From assembly GCA_034435675.1 (NCBI GenBank), contig DAOTWP010000286.1, forward strand, positions 1-64,000: a stretch of DNA of 64,000 bases. Reading direction: 5' to 3'. A model generated the notes under the pieces. It was not told the DNA's origin and made no database searches. It saw only the letters and a program-made list of their open reading frames with translations. Made by a program: the position numbers and the translations under genes. Source of the stretch: DAOTWP01 sp034435675. GTDB taxonomy: Bacteria; Chloroflexota; Anaerolineae; Aggregatilineales; Phototrophicaceae. Positions 34,584 through 42,757 of the stretch are shown here, one piece after another (positions within the stretch are counted from its first letter, which is position 1; each line of letters begins with the position of its first letter).

Positions 34584-37500
34584 GTGGTGACTACTGAACT
34601 GCTGCTCGCCCCCGCCGGGGCGGGCAAGACCCACGCCGCCCTGCGCCGTCTGATCGCCCAGCAGCAGGCAAAGGTATTTGCGCGCATCTGGGTGCTGCTC
34701 GCCAGCAGCCGTCAGGAAGATGCCTTCCGGCAGCGTCTGCTGGACCTGGGCGGGGGAAGTATCTATTTCAATATAGAGTTTTTTGGCTTTTATGACCTCT
34801 ATGCGCACCTGCTGAATCTGGCGCAGGAGCCGCCGCGCCGCCTGCACGATGTCGCCCAGCGCGATACCGGGCGCTACAGCCTGCTGCGGGCGCTGGCGGA
34901 GCAGCTTCGCTTACGCGGGGAACTGGCAGTCTATGCGCCGATTGCCCACACCAACGGGTTTATCAAGATCGTTGCGGACTTCATCTACGAGCTAAAGCAG
35001 AACCTGATCACGCCGGAAGAATTCTCGCTGATTGCCTCGTCAGATAAAGATGATGATCTTGCTCAACTTTACAGCGCCTATCAGGAAAAACTGATTCAGA
35101 AAAATGTCGTGGATCAGCCCGGCGAGGGCTGGCTGGCGCAGGCAACCGTCGCCGATGAGCCATATCTGGGGCAGGATGTTGACCTGCTGATTGTGGATGG
35201 CTTTGACCAGTTCACGCCGCTTCAGGCGGCTATCGTAGCGCTGCTGGCAGGGCGTGCGCGCCAAACACTGGTTACCCTGACGGCGTTTCCACTGTTGGCA
35301 GGCGGCCGCCCGGACGACCGGCGTGGCACTGTCGGCAGGCGTTTTGTACAGGCACTGGATGAGCTGCAACGCGCCGGGCTGCGCGCCGAGCAGCACTGGT
35401 TGACCCCCGCGCCAGAAGGCAGCGCCCGGCACAGCAGCCTACAGCAGCTTGCGGACCGGCTTTTCCGGCTGGATGTAGCTGTCTCGGCAGATGCCGCGCC
35501 CGGCACGCTGAGCCTGCTGGAAGCGCCCACGCCCGAAAGTGAGGCAGCGCTGGTGCTGCGCCGGGTGAAGCGCCTGCTGCTCGACACGGGTACACAGCCG
35601 GATGATGTGCTGGTGGTGCTGCGTGACTGGCAGCGTTATGGCGCGCCGCTGATGCGCTATGGCGATGAATATCGCCTGCCATTGGCGCTGCACTACGGCG
35701 AACCCCTGGCGGAGAACCCGTTGATGATTGCGCTGCTGAATCTGCTGGAGCTGCCTGCCAGCGGGTTCGCGCGTGTGCCGCTGCTGGAAACGCTGCGTTC
35801 GCCCTATTTTGCTGTGCCCGGTCTGCAAAGTGAACATCTGGACTTACTGGAACGCCTAAGCCGCCGGTTGCTCGTCACTGAAGGGCTGAAGGCATGGCGC
35901 GAGGCACTTGCCACCGCCCCGCAGACGCCGCTGAGCGAATGGGATGACCCCGATGCCGTGCTGGACGGCGATGCTGAGCCGCTGCTGGACGGCGCGCTTG
36001 CCGGGCATATTGACGAACACCTGATGAACTTCTTCGAGGCAATTACCCCGCCGGAAGTCAATACGGTAGGCGAATATGTCCACTGGATTGAAGGGCTGAT
36101 TGGACCGGACACCGGCGGTACAGCGGGGGCGGGTGGTGACCCTGACGACGACAGCCCGCAGATTGGCGCGGCGGGTTATTCGCTGCACGTGGCGCGGTGT
36201 TTGCGTCAGCCTGCCGGGAAAGCCGGTGTTGCTGAGCGTGATGCCGCCGCCATGCAGGAATTTAAGCGCGTGCTGCGTTCGCTGCTCTCCGCGCGCGATT
36301 TGCTGCGCACGCTGGATGAAGATGACCAACTGAACTGGGAGACGTTCTACAGCGATCTGAAAGCCGCTGTCGAGCACGCCTCGATTGACGCTCGCCCGCC
36401 GCGTACCGGGCGCGTCCTGGTGACGACAGCGGCAGATGCGCGCGGTCTCGCGCACCGGCATGTGTTTGTGCTGGGGCTGTCGGAGGGCATTTTCCCGGCA
36501 CCCACGCCCCAAGACCCGCTGTATCTGGACAGTGAGCGTCGCGTGCTGGCGGACGCGCTGCGCCAGTACGGCAAAATGCTGCGCACCCGCGCCGAACAGG
36601 CGGCGGACGATGGGCTGTTTTACGAACTGGTCAGCCTTGCGCATGACTCGCTGGTGCTTTCGCGTCCCTATGTGCAGGACGGCGCGCCGCTTCCGCCCAG
36701 CCATTTGTGGCGCGCGGTGCAGGCTGTCTACCCCGCGCAGGCGGTGGAACGGCTGCCGGTGGGCAGTGTGGTTTCGCCGGCTGATGTGGCGTCACGCGGC
36801 GAAGCGGCAGTCGCTGTAGCGCGTGGGCTGAATGTTCCACCTGCCCAACTGACCCCGGAAACCCGCCGCTTGCACGACTGGCTGGCGGCGCGCAGCGCGG
36901 CATTCTGGGTGCATGTGCTGCACGGGCGCAGCATTGAACGGCGGCGCATGTCGCGTAGTGCCGCATTCGACCCGTACAGCGGGCTGCTGCTGCATCCTGC
37001 GCTGGTGGCACGGGTGGCAGCGCTGCTGGGCGCGGAACGCCGCTGGAGCGCTTCGCAGTTGAGCGATTACGGCAAGTGCCCATTCCGCTTTTTTGCCAGA
37101 TACCTGCTGCGGTTGGAAGCGCTGCAAGAACCGGAAGCGGGCATGGATGCCTTGCAGTTGGGTTCGCTGAACCACAAAATTCTGGAAAACACCTATCGTC
37201 GTATACGGACGGAAAAGCTGGCGATTGTGCCGCAGAATGCTGACGCTGCCGATGCGATTCTGCGTGAGACGGCGCAGGAGGTGTTCGCCAGCGCGCCGCA
37301 GGAGTTCGGTTTTCGCGAGGGCGGCTTGTGGCAGCAGGAGCAGGCGGTGCTGCTGCGCCGTCTGGCTGCGCTGGTGCAGCAGGACTTCAAGGACAGTCCG
37401 GTGGACAAAGACTTCGGCGGTGCGCCGCGTCTGCCATATCTGCTGGAGCAGCGTTTTGGGGCGGGTGACGGCAGCGACACGTTGGAACTGGGCGACGGGC

Positions 37501-37916
37501 TGCGCATTCGTGTGCGTGGGGTGATTGACCGCGTGGATTTGCAGGGAGATCGCGCCATCATCATTGATTATAAGACGGGCAGCACGAGCATTGATCTGAA
37601 GGAAATGCAGGAGGGGCGCAATTTCCAGATGATGGTCTACCTGCTGGCGGCAGATCAACTGCTGCGTCAGCCCGTTGCAGGTGGTCTGTTCTGGCATATC
37701 GGCACGCGCAAAACCAGCGGCGTCACCCGGCGCGGTGACGGTGAGCACGAGGCAGCGCTGGATACGGCACGCCAGCAGATTGCCGATAATATCGCCGCCG
37801 GGCGCGCAGGCGATTTCAGCGTGCAGCCGAACACCCCACGCGGGCGCGGTCCGTGCGCCACATATTGCGAATACCAGCAGTTCTGCCGCCACAGCATCAC
37901 TGGAAAGAAGCGCTGA
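34584..37916 (+). CDS. addB: ATP-dependent helicase/nuclease subunit B (AddB/RexB-like)
   Basis: The protein has 1110 residues from a GTG start, with Walker A APAGAGKTHAALRRL at about residues 8-22. It carries a helicase-like body with inactivated motifs and a C-terminal PD-(D/E)XK nuclease (RIRVRGVIDRVDL, then IIIDYKTGST). AddB's iron-sulfur cysteines are present: C832 in GKCPFRFFARYL and C1091, C1095, C1101 near the end. The last three are spaced C-x3-C-x5-C rather than the usual C-x2-C-x5-C. With AddA it forms the end-resection nuclease that loads RecA at double-strand breaks in place of RecBCD. AddA follows 5 bp downstream. Confidence 0.92.
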   Translation: MVTTELLLAPAGAGKTHAALRRLIAQQQAKVFARIWVLLASSRQEDAFRQRLLDLGGGSIYFNIEFFGFYDLYAHLLNLAQEPPRRLHDVAQRDTGRYSLLRALAEQLRLRGELAVYAPIAHTNGFIKIVADFIYELKQNLITPEEFSLIASSDKDDDLAQLYSAYQEKLIQKNVVDQPGEGWLAQATVADEPYLGQDVDLLIVDGFDQFTPLQAAIVALLAGRARQTLVTLTAFPLLAGGRPDDRRGTVGRRFVQALDELQRAGLRAEQHWLTPAPEGSARHSSLQQLADRLFRLDVAVSADAAPGTLSLLEAPTPESEAALVLRRVKRLLLDTGTQPDDVLVVLRDWQRYGAPLMRYGDEYRLPLALHYGEPLAENPLMIALLNLLELPASGFARVPLLETLRSPYFAVPGLQSEHLDLLERLSRRLLVTEGLKAWREALATAPQTPLSEWDDPDAVLDGDAEPLLDGALAGHIDEHLMNFFEAITPPEVNTVGEYVHWIEGLIGPDTGGTAGAGGDPDDDSPQIGAAGYSLHVARCLRQPAGKAGVAERDAAAMQEFKRVLRSLLSARDLLRTLDEDDQLNWETFYSDLKAAVEHASIDARPPRTGRVLVTTAADARGLAHRHVFVLGLSEGIFPAPTPQDPLYLDSERRVLADALRQYGKMLRTRAEQAADDGLFYELVSLAHDSLVLSRPYVQDGAPLPPSHLWRAVQAVYPAQAVERLPVGSVVSPADVASRGEAAVAVARGLNVPPAQLTPETRRLHDWLAARSAAFWVHVLHGRSIERRRMSRSAAFDPYSGLLLHPALVARVAALLGAERRWSASQLSDYGKCPFRFFARYLLRLEALQEPEAGMDALQLGSLNHKILENTYRRIRTEKLAIVPQNADAADAILRETAQEVFASAPQEFGFREGGLWQQEQAVLLRRLAALVQQDFKDSPVDKDFGGAPRLPYLLEQRFGAGDGSDTLELGDGLRIRVRGVIDRVDLQGDRAIIIDYKTGSTSIDLKEMQEGRNFQMMVYLLAADQLLRQPVAGGLFWHIGTRKTSGVTRRGDGEHEAALDTARQQIADNIAAGRAGDFSVQPNTPRGRGPCATYCEYQQFCRHSITGKKR

Positions 37917-37921
37917 AACCT

Positions 37922-40900
37922 ATGCAGCTTACGACACAGCAGCAGCAGGCAATTTATACGCATGATAAGAATCTCGTCGTTGTTGCCGGGGCGGGATCGG
38001 GCAAAACGCGCGTGCTGGTTGAACGCTATGTGGCGCTGCTGGAGGCAAACCCTGACTGGCAGCCCGGTGCACTGGTGGCGGTTACGTTTACGCGCAAGGC
38101 AGCGGGCGAAATGCGGGATCGCGTGCGCCAACGCCTGGAAGACCGCCTGCGCGCTGCCGATTCTGCCAGTGTGCCGCGCTGGGCGGAGCTGGTCGCCAGC
38201 ATGGATAGCGCGCGCATCACGACGATTCACGGCTTGTGCGCCGATATTCTGCGGGCGAACGCGGCGCTGGCGGGCATTGACCCCACGTTTGAGATCCTCG
38301 ACGAAACGCAGGCGGCAGTGCTGCTGGAAACGACGCTGACCGACGCGCTGGACCGGTTGACGATGGAAGGGCATCCGGCGGTGACGCTGTTCCGGCAGTA
38401 TGACCGCCGGGTGGTGCAAGCCGCCCTCACCCGCCTGATCGCCGCCGATGTACGCCCGTTGGATGCTGACCTGTTTGCCGTGTGGACAGAAGAATGGCAC
38501 GCCGACGCGCAGGCGCAGCTTGAAGCGCTGCCCGCAGTGCCTGCATTTGCTGACGCGCTGGCATGGCTGGCGGATGTCCAGCCGCCCATGGGCGACAAAC
38601 TGGGCGCAGTGGTCGAAACTGCACGCGGTCTGTGGGCACAGGTCGAACGCGGTACAGTGCCGGAACGGTTGGTGGCGCTGGGCGACTTTGCCGATGCCAT
38701 CAAGCTGAATGTCGGCAGCGCGGCAGCGTGGGGGGGCAAAGACCTGCTGCAAACGGCGAAAGACCTGCTCAAGTGCCTGCGCGAAGGCGCGAAAGCCGTT
38801 TCTGAAGGGGTGGGGTCAGCGCCCGGCGTGCTGGATCGCCTCGCGGCGGATTTGCTGCCGTATTGGGCGGCGCTGCTGACCTATGCCCGCGAGCAGTACC
38901 GGCGTGCCAGGACCGCGCTGAATGCGCTCGATTTTGACGACCTCGAAGCGCTGACCCGCGACCTGTTGCAAACCTCACTCGCAGTGCGCGCGCGTTATCA
39001 CCGCGAATTCCGGCATCTGCTGGTGGACGAATTTCAGGATACCAACGGCAGGCAGTGGGACATCATCAAAGCGCTGGCAGACCCGGCGCGGGCAGGCGCG
39101 CTGTTTGTCGTCGGCGATCCCAAGCAGTCCATCTATGCCTTTCGTGGGGCGGATGTTTCCGTGTTCGGTATGGTGCAGCGCATCCTGACCGACCCGCATA
39201 CCCCCGCGCCCGGTGTGGCTGTCCCGCTGGCAGAGTCGTTCCGCACGCATACGCCGCTGGTGGACGCCTTCAACCAGATTTTTAGCGGGCTGATGACGCA
39301 GGATAAAAGCAGCCCTACCGCGCGTTATGAGGTGGTCTATGGTGAGGCGATGCGCGCCAGCCGCCAGCCGCCAGGGGCATTCCCCGCGCTGAATCTGCTG
39401 CTGTTGGGGGCGCAGAGCGACAAACTTAACGCTGAAGAGGGGCGTTTGTGGGAAGCGCAGGAAATTGGCACGTGGATTACGCGCGCGGTAGAGCAGGAGC
39501 GCCTGCCAGTCTGGGATCGGTCAAGCGGGCAGGTTCGCCCCGCGGGTTACGGCGATGTGGCGCTGTTGTTTCGTTCGATGACCAGTGTGAACAGCTATGA
39601 AGAAGCGTTCAAGCAGGCAAGCATTCCGTTTGTGACTGTTGCCGGGCGCGGCTATTACAGCCGTCAGGAAGTCTGGGATTTGCTCAACCTGCTCACGGCG
39701 CTGCACAATCCTGCCGACCATCTGGCGCTGGCGGCTGCGCTGCGTTCGCCGCTGTTCGCCCTCAGCGACGAGGCGCTGTTGGCGCTGCGGCTGGTGCGGG
39801 TGGAAGGCGGCAGCGACCCACTGCCGCTGTGGCAGGCACTGGGGCTGGCAGATGTGCCTGATCTTCCGGCAGAAGAACAGGCACGGGTAACCTTTGCCCA
39901 CCGGACGTTTTCCGAACTGCGCGCGCTTGCCGGGCGCGTGACTATCTCCGAACTGCTGCGCGAGGCGCTGGATCGTACCGGCTATCTGGCAGTGCTGACC
40001 GGCTTGCCAGACGGCGACCGGCGGCGCGGCAATGTCGAAAAACTGCTGGAAAAAGCGCACAGCAGCGGTTACGTCACGCTCGGTACGTTTGCGCAGTATT
40101 TGCGCGATATGACCGAACGCGAAGTGCGCGAGGGCGAGGCGCTGCTGGATGTGCGCGACGCCGTTACGCTGATGACCGTGCATGCCAGCAAGGGGCTGGA
40201 ATTCCCCGTGGTGGTGCTGGTGGATACGTCCGCGGCGGTGGGACGCACGGAACGTGACGTGCTGCTGAACGACCCGGCGTATGGGCTGGCGTGCCGCGTG
40301 TATGATGAAGAGAAAGCGCAGCTCAGCGATACGTATGTGTACCGCCGGGCACAGCGCTTTGCCACCCTGCGCGAAACTGCGGAGCGCAAACGCCTGCTGT
40401 ATGTCGCGGCGACGCGCGCGCAGGACTACCTGCTGGTCAGCGGCAGCCTGAAGACGCGCAGTTTTGGCGAAAGCTGGCTCGGTTGGCTGCTGGCGGCGCT
40501 GAAGCTTGACCCTGACACGCTGCCCGGCGCTGCTGCATTTGACCTGCCCTATGCCTGGGGCACGCTGCGAGTGATGCAGCCCGCAGCGCCGCCCGACCCC
40601 GCACCGGACACAGGCGGGAAGTTCACGATGATTGACGAACAGACGGCATGGGAGCGTCCCCCAGGCACAGCGGACGTGCTGCCGCCCGCGCTGCTGCGCC
40701 CGGTGCGCGTGGACAGAACGCTTTACGCGCGGCATCTGACCGCCACGCAGATTGCCAGCCTGGGCAGCGATGACCCGTATCACCAGCAGCAGTTTCGCCG
40801 CACGGTGCTGCGTGATCGCGGGGCGGCAGGCGTTATCCCTACAGTCAGCGAAAAGGTGAGCCGACCCACCGGCAAGCAGATGGGCGAGATTGTCCACGAG

Positions 40901-41455
40901 GCGCTGCGCTGGTGGCTTATTCCCGACCCTGACGATGAAGATCTGGTACAGGCGCTGGAACGTTATGCCTGGGAGCAGGGGGTGACGCATCCGCGCGCGC
41001 GCGCGCAGGCGGTGGCAACAGCGCGCGACTGGCTGACGAACATCATCCACAGCGATGTCTTCGAGTGGATCGCCGACGCCCGCCAGACCTTCCGCGAACT
41101 GCCGTTTATCTACCGGACCGAAAAACGCCTGATTCACGGCGTGATTGACATGCTGCTCCAGCGCGATGACGGATCGTGGGTCGTGGTGGACTACAAGAGC
41201 AGTTTCGTTGATGGCGCGAACCACAATAAGAAAACATTGCCCCTGCTGGAACAGCATGCTGCGCGTTATCATCTGCAACTGGGGGTCTACGCGGCTGCCG
41301 TGCGCGAACAGCTTGGCGGGGTTACGCCGCAGACGTGTATCCACTACATTCGCTACCAGCGCACGGTGCATGTGCCCACTGCACAGTGGGTAAGCGCGTT
41401 GGAGAGATTGGAAGACCGGATTGGTAATCTGATGTGGGAAGATTTCGACTCATGA
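37922..41455 (+). CDS. addA: ATP-dependent helicase/nuclease subunit A (AddA)
   Basis: The 1177-residue SF1A helicase-nuclease starts at the ATG 37922, immediately after addB. Helicase motifs are the Q motif TTQQQQAIYTHDKNLVVVAG, Walker A AGAGSGKT (22-29), motif Ia TFTRKAAGEM, Walker B LLVDEFQDTN, motif III VVGDPKQSIYAFRGAD, motif V MTVHASKGLEFPVVV and motif VI RLLYVAATRAQDYL. The C-terminal RecB-type nuclease is intact (GVIDMLLQRDDGSWVVVDYK). It unwinds and degrades broken DNA ends with AddB. The stop overlaps the following membrane-protein start (ATGATG). A CG-dinucleotide run near 40998-41012 lies inside the gene. Confidence 0.95.
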   Translation: MQLTTQQQQAIYTHDKNLVVVAGAGSGKTRVLVERYVALLEANPDWQPGALVAVTFTRKAAGEMRDRVRQRLEDRLRAADSASVPRWAELVASMDSARITTIHGLCADILRANAALAGIDPTFEILDETQAAVLLETTLTDALDRLTMEGHPAVTLFRQYDRRVVQAALTRLIAADVRPLDADLFAVWTEEWHADAQAQLEALPAVPAFADALAWLADVQPPMGDKLGAVVETARGLWAQVERGTVPERLVALGDFADAIKLNVGSAAAWGGKDLLQTAKDLLKCLREGAKAVSEGVGSAPGVLDRLAADLLPYWAALLTYAREQYRRARTALNALDFDDLEALTRDLLQTSLAVRARYHREFRHLLVDEFQDTNGRQWDIIKALADPARAGALFVVGDPKQSIYAFRGADVSVFGMVQRILTDPHTPAPGVAVPLAESFRTHTPLVDAFNQIFSGLMTQDKSSPTARYEVVYGEAMRASRQPPGAFPALNLLLLGAQSDKLNAEEGRLWEAQEIGTWITRAVEQERLPVWDRSSGQVRPAGYGDVALLFRSMTSVNSYEEAFKQASIPFVTVAGRGYYSRQEVWDLLNLLTALHNPADHLALAAALRSPLFALSDEALLALRLVRVEGGSDPLPLWQALGLADVPDLPAEEQARVTFAHRTFSELRALAGRVTISELLREALDRTGYLAVLTGLPDGDRRRGNVEKLLEKAHSSGYVTLGTFAQYLRDMTEREVREGEALLDVRDAVTLMTVHASKGLEFPVVVLVDTSAAVGRTERDVLLNDPAYGLACRVYDEEKAQLSDTYVYRRAQRFATLRETAERKRLLYVAATRAQDYLLVSGSLKTRSFGESWLGWLLAALKLDPDTLPGAAAFDLPYAWGTLRVMQPAAPPDPAPDTGGKFTMIDEQTAWERPPGTADVLPPALLRPVRVDRTLYARHLTATQIASLGSDDPYHQQQFRRTVLRDRGAAGVIPTVSEKVSRPTGKQMGEIVHEALRWWLIPDPDDEDLVQALERYAWEQGVTHPRARAQAVATARDWLTNIIHSDVFEWIADARQTFRELPFIYRTEKRLIHGVIDMLLQRDDGSWVVVDYKSSFVDGANHNKKTLPLLEQHAARYHLQLGVYAAAVREQLGGVTPQTCIHYIRYQRTVHVPTAQWVSALERLEDRIGNLMWEDFDS

Positions 41456-42429
41456 TGCGCCTGATTTCGTCGCAACTGCCGCTGTGGGCACGCCCCGGCA
41501 ATCCGGTGCTGCGCTATGAACTCGGCAAAGCACAACCGCTGGAACGCCGCGCCCGTGTGCTGCGCGCGCTGGGGATTGTGCTGGTCGGCATTCTGCTGCT
41601 GCTGGTCGGCTATTTTGCAGGCTCGCGCGAAGTGCAGCCCGAAACACTGGACACGCTGCCGCACACCCAGGCGGCGCTGGCAGTGTTATTTGTGCCCGCG
41701 CTGGTACTGCAAGCGATTTTGCACGTCGCGGCAATTCTGCTGACAGCGACGGCGGTGGAAGACGAAAAACGCCGCCAGACATGGGACAACCTGCGCGCAA
41801 CGGAAAGCGGCGCGGCGATGGCGTTCCGGGCACGCTGGGCAGCGGTGTTCTACCGCACACGCGGGCTGCTGGGCGTGGTGCTGGCGCTGCGGGTACTGTT
41901 CATTTTTGGTATGTTGTTTGACCTGACTGCCTTTCGCGGCGCCTATCTTGATCGGCTGATTAACGGCATTACGCCGGAAGTGTCGGTCATCGCAGCAGTG
42001 CCGCTGCTGGCGGTGTTCATGGCGGCGACGCTGCTGCTGCCGCTGACCGGGCTGGGGCTGGATGCCGCCGTGGGCTTGTTCTGTTCCACGCTCTCGCGCC
42101 AGCGGCTTTACAGTTCGGTGATTCAAATTCTGGTGATTATGTTCCGCCTGCTGGGGGTGCTGCTGCTGGTGCTGGGACTGCGCCAGTACCTGCTGGGCGA
42201 ACTGCCTGCCGCTGCGGAAACAGGCGCATGGGCGCTGATGATCGCCAATGCGGCGCTGGGTGACTGGGGCTTCCGGTTGATGCAGTTAGGCGTGCTCAGC
42301 CAGGTCTGGGCACTCGTCCCATTTGCCATCTTCCTCGGCGTGTTTCTACTGGGTGCGGCGCTGCTGCAAGCATTCCTCGCCGATGTGGTGCTGAGTCTGG
42401 CGATCCGCCGCGCTGAACGCCACGAATAG
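41452..42429 (+). CDS. Polytopic membrane protein, ABC-2 permease-like, function unknown
   Basis: The 325-residue protein has about six hydrophobic segments: LRALGIVLVGILLLLVGYFA, one at about 75-100 before the cytoplasmic loop TAVEDEKRRQTWDNLRATE, and four more toward the C-terminus, followed by a basic tail. The loop with EDEKRRQTWD recalls the coupling segment of ABC-2 permeases, but no ATPase gene is beside it. It is coupled to addA by an ATGA overlap (a second ATG is at 41455) and is the last gene of the operon. Its presence after a DNA-repair pair may be incidental. Confidence 0.65.
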   Translation: MMRLISSQLPLWARPGNPVLRYELGKAQPLERRARVLRALGIVLVGILLLLVGYFAGSREVQPETLDTLPHTQAALAVLFVPALVLQAILHVAAILLTATAVEDEKRRQTWDNLRATESGAAMAFRARWAAVFYRTRGLLGVVLALRVLFIFGMLFDLTAFRGAYLDRLINGITPEVSVIAAVPLLAVFMAATLLLPLTGLGLDAAVGLFCSTLSRQRLYSSVIQILVIMFRLLGVLLLVLGLRQYLLGELPAAAETGAWALMIANAALGDWGFRLMQLGVLSQVWALVPFAIFLGVFLLGAALLQAFLADVVLSLAIRRAERHE

Positions 42430-42757
42430 CCCGATTTTCCACCGGGCAGGCTGCTCCTGTGCTGACCTGCCCATGCTTCTTCCGCTGAATACCCCATTTG
42501 CACAAACCAGCATGCATGAACCAGCAGCCCCCGTTGTTGGTGTTTATTGCATTGAGGCGCTCTACGAGATATTTGTGATTTCTCTATAGTAACGTCCTGG
42601 TGCTCGCTGTTTCGTGATAAATTCACGAAATCTCAATTAATGTTCAGTAATTATCCGTGTATGGTGTAAACATAACTCCAACCAAACCACTGCATTTGCA
42701 TGATTCATGTTATTCGCAATGTCAGTGGAGCATAACAGAAACGGACTGCATACACCT
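42430..42757. other. Intergenic region before the giant secreted protein
   Basis: No gene is seen in these 328 bp. A weak terminator-like hairpin, GGGCAGG (42444-42450) with CCTGCCC (42466-42472), follows the membrane-protein gene. An 8-bp dyad at 42610-42630 and an AT-rich stretch (42560-42720) suitable for a promoter precede the giant gene; TATAGT near 42583 is a possible -10 box. Confidence 0.5.
42610..42630. promoter_or_regulatory. Operator-like dyad upstream of the PKD/propeller gene
   Basis: TTTCGTGA-TAAAT-TCACGAAA is a perfect 8-bp inverted repeat with a 5-bp AT-rich centre, about 130 bp before the ATG at 42758. The geometry suits a dimeric HTH regulator. The factor is not recognised. 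Confidence 0.4.

Noticed and set aside
40996..41012. CG dinucleotide run as a regulatory or Z-DNA element
   Set aside because: It lies in frame within addA and encodes an ordinary Arg/Ala stretch; composition alone explains it.
39521..41371. Long open frame antisense to addA (about 616 codons)
   Set aside because: High-GC third positions create open antisense frames; the sense strand carries all helicase and nuclease motifs.
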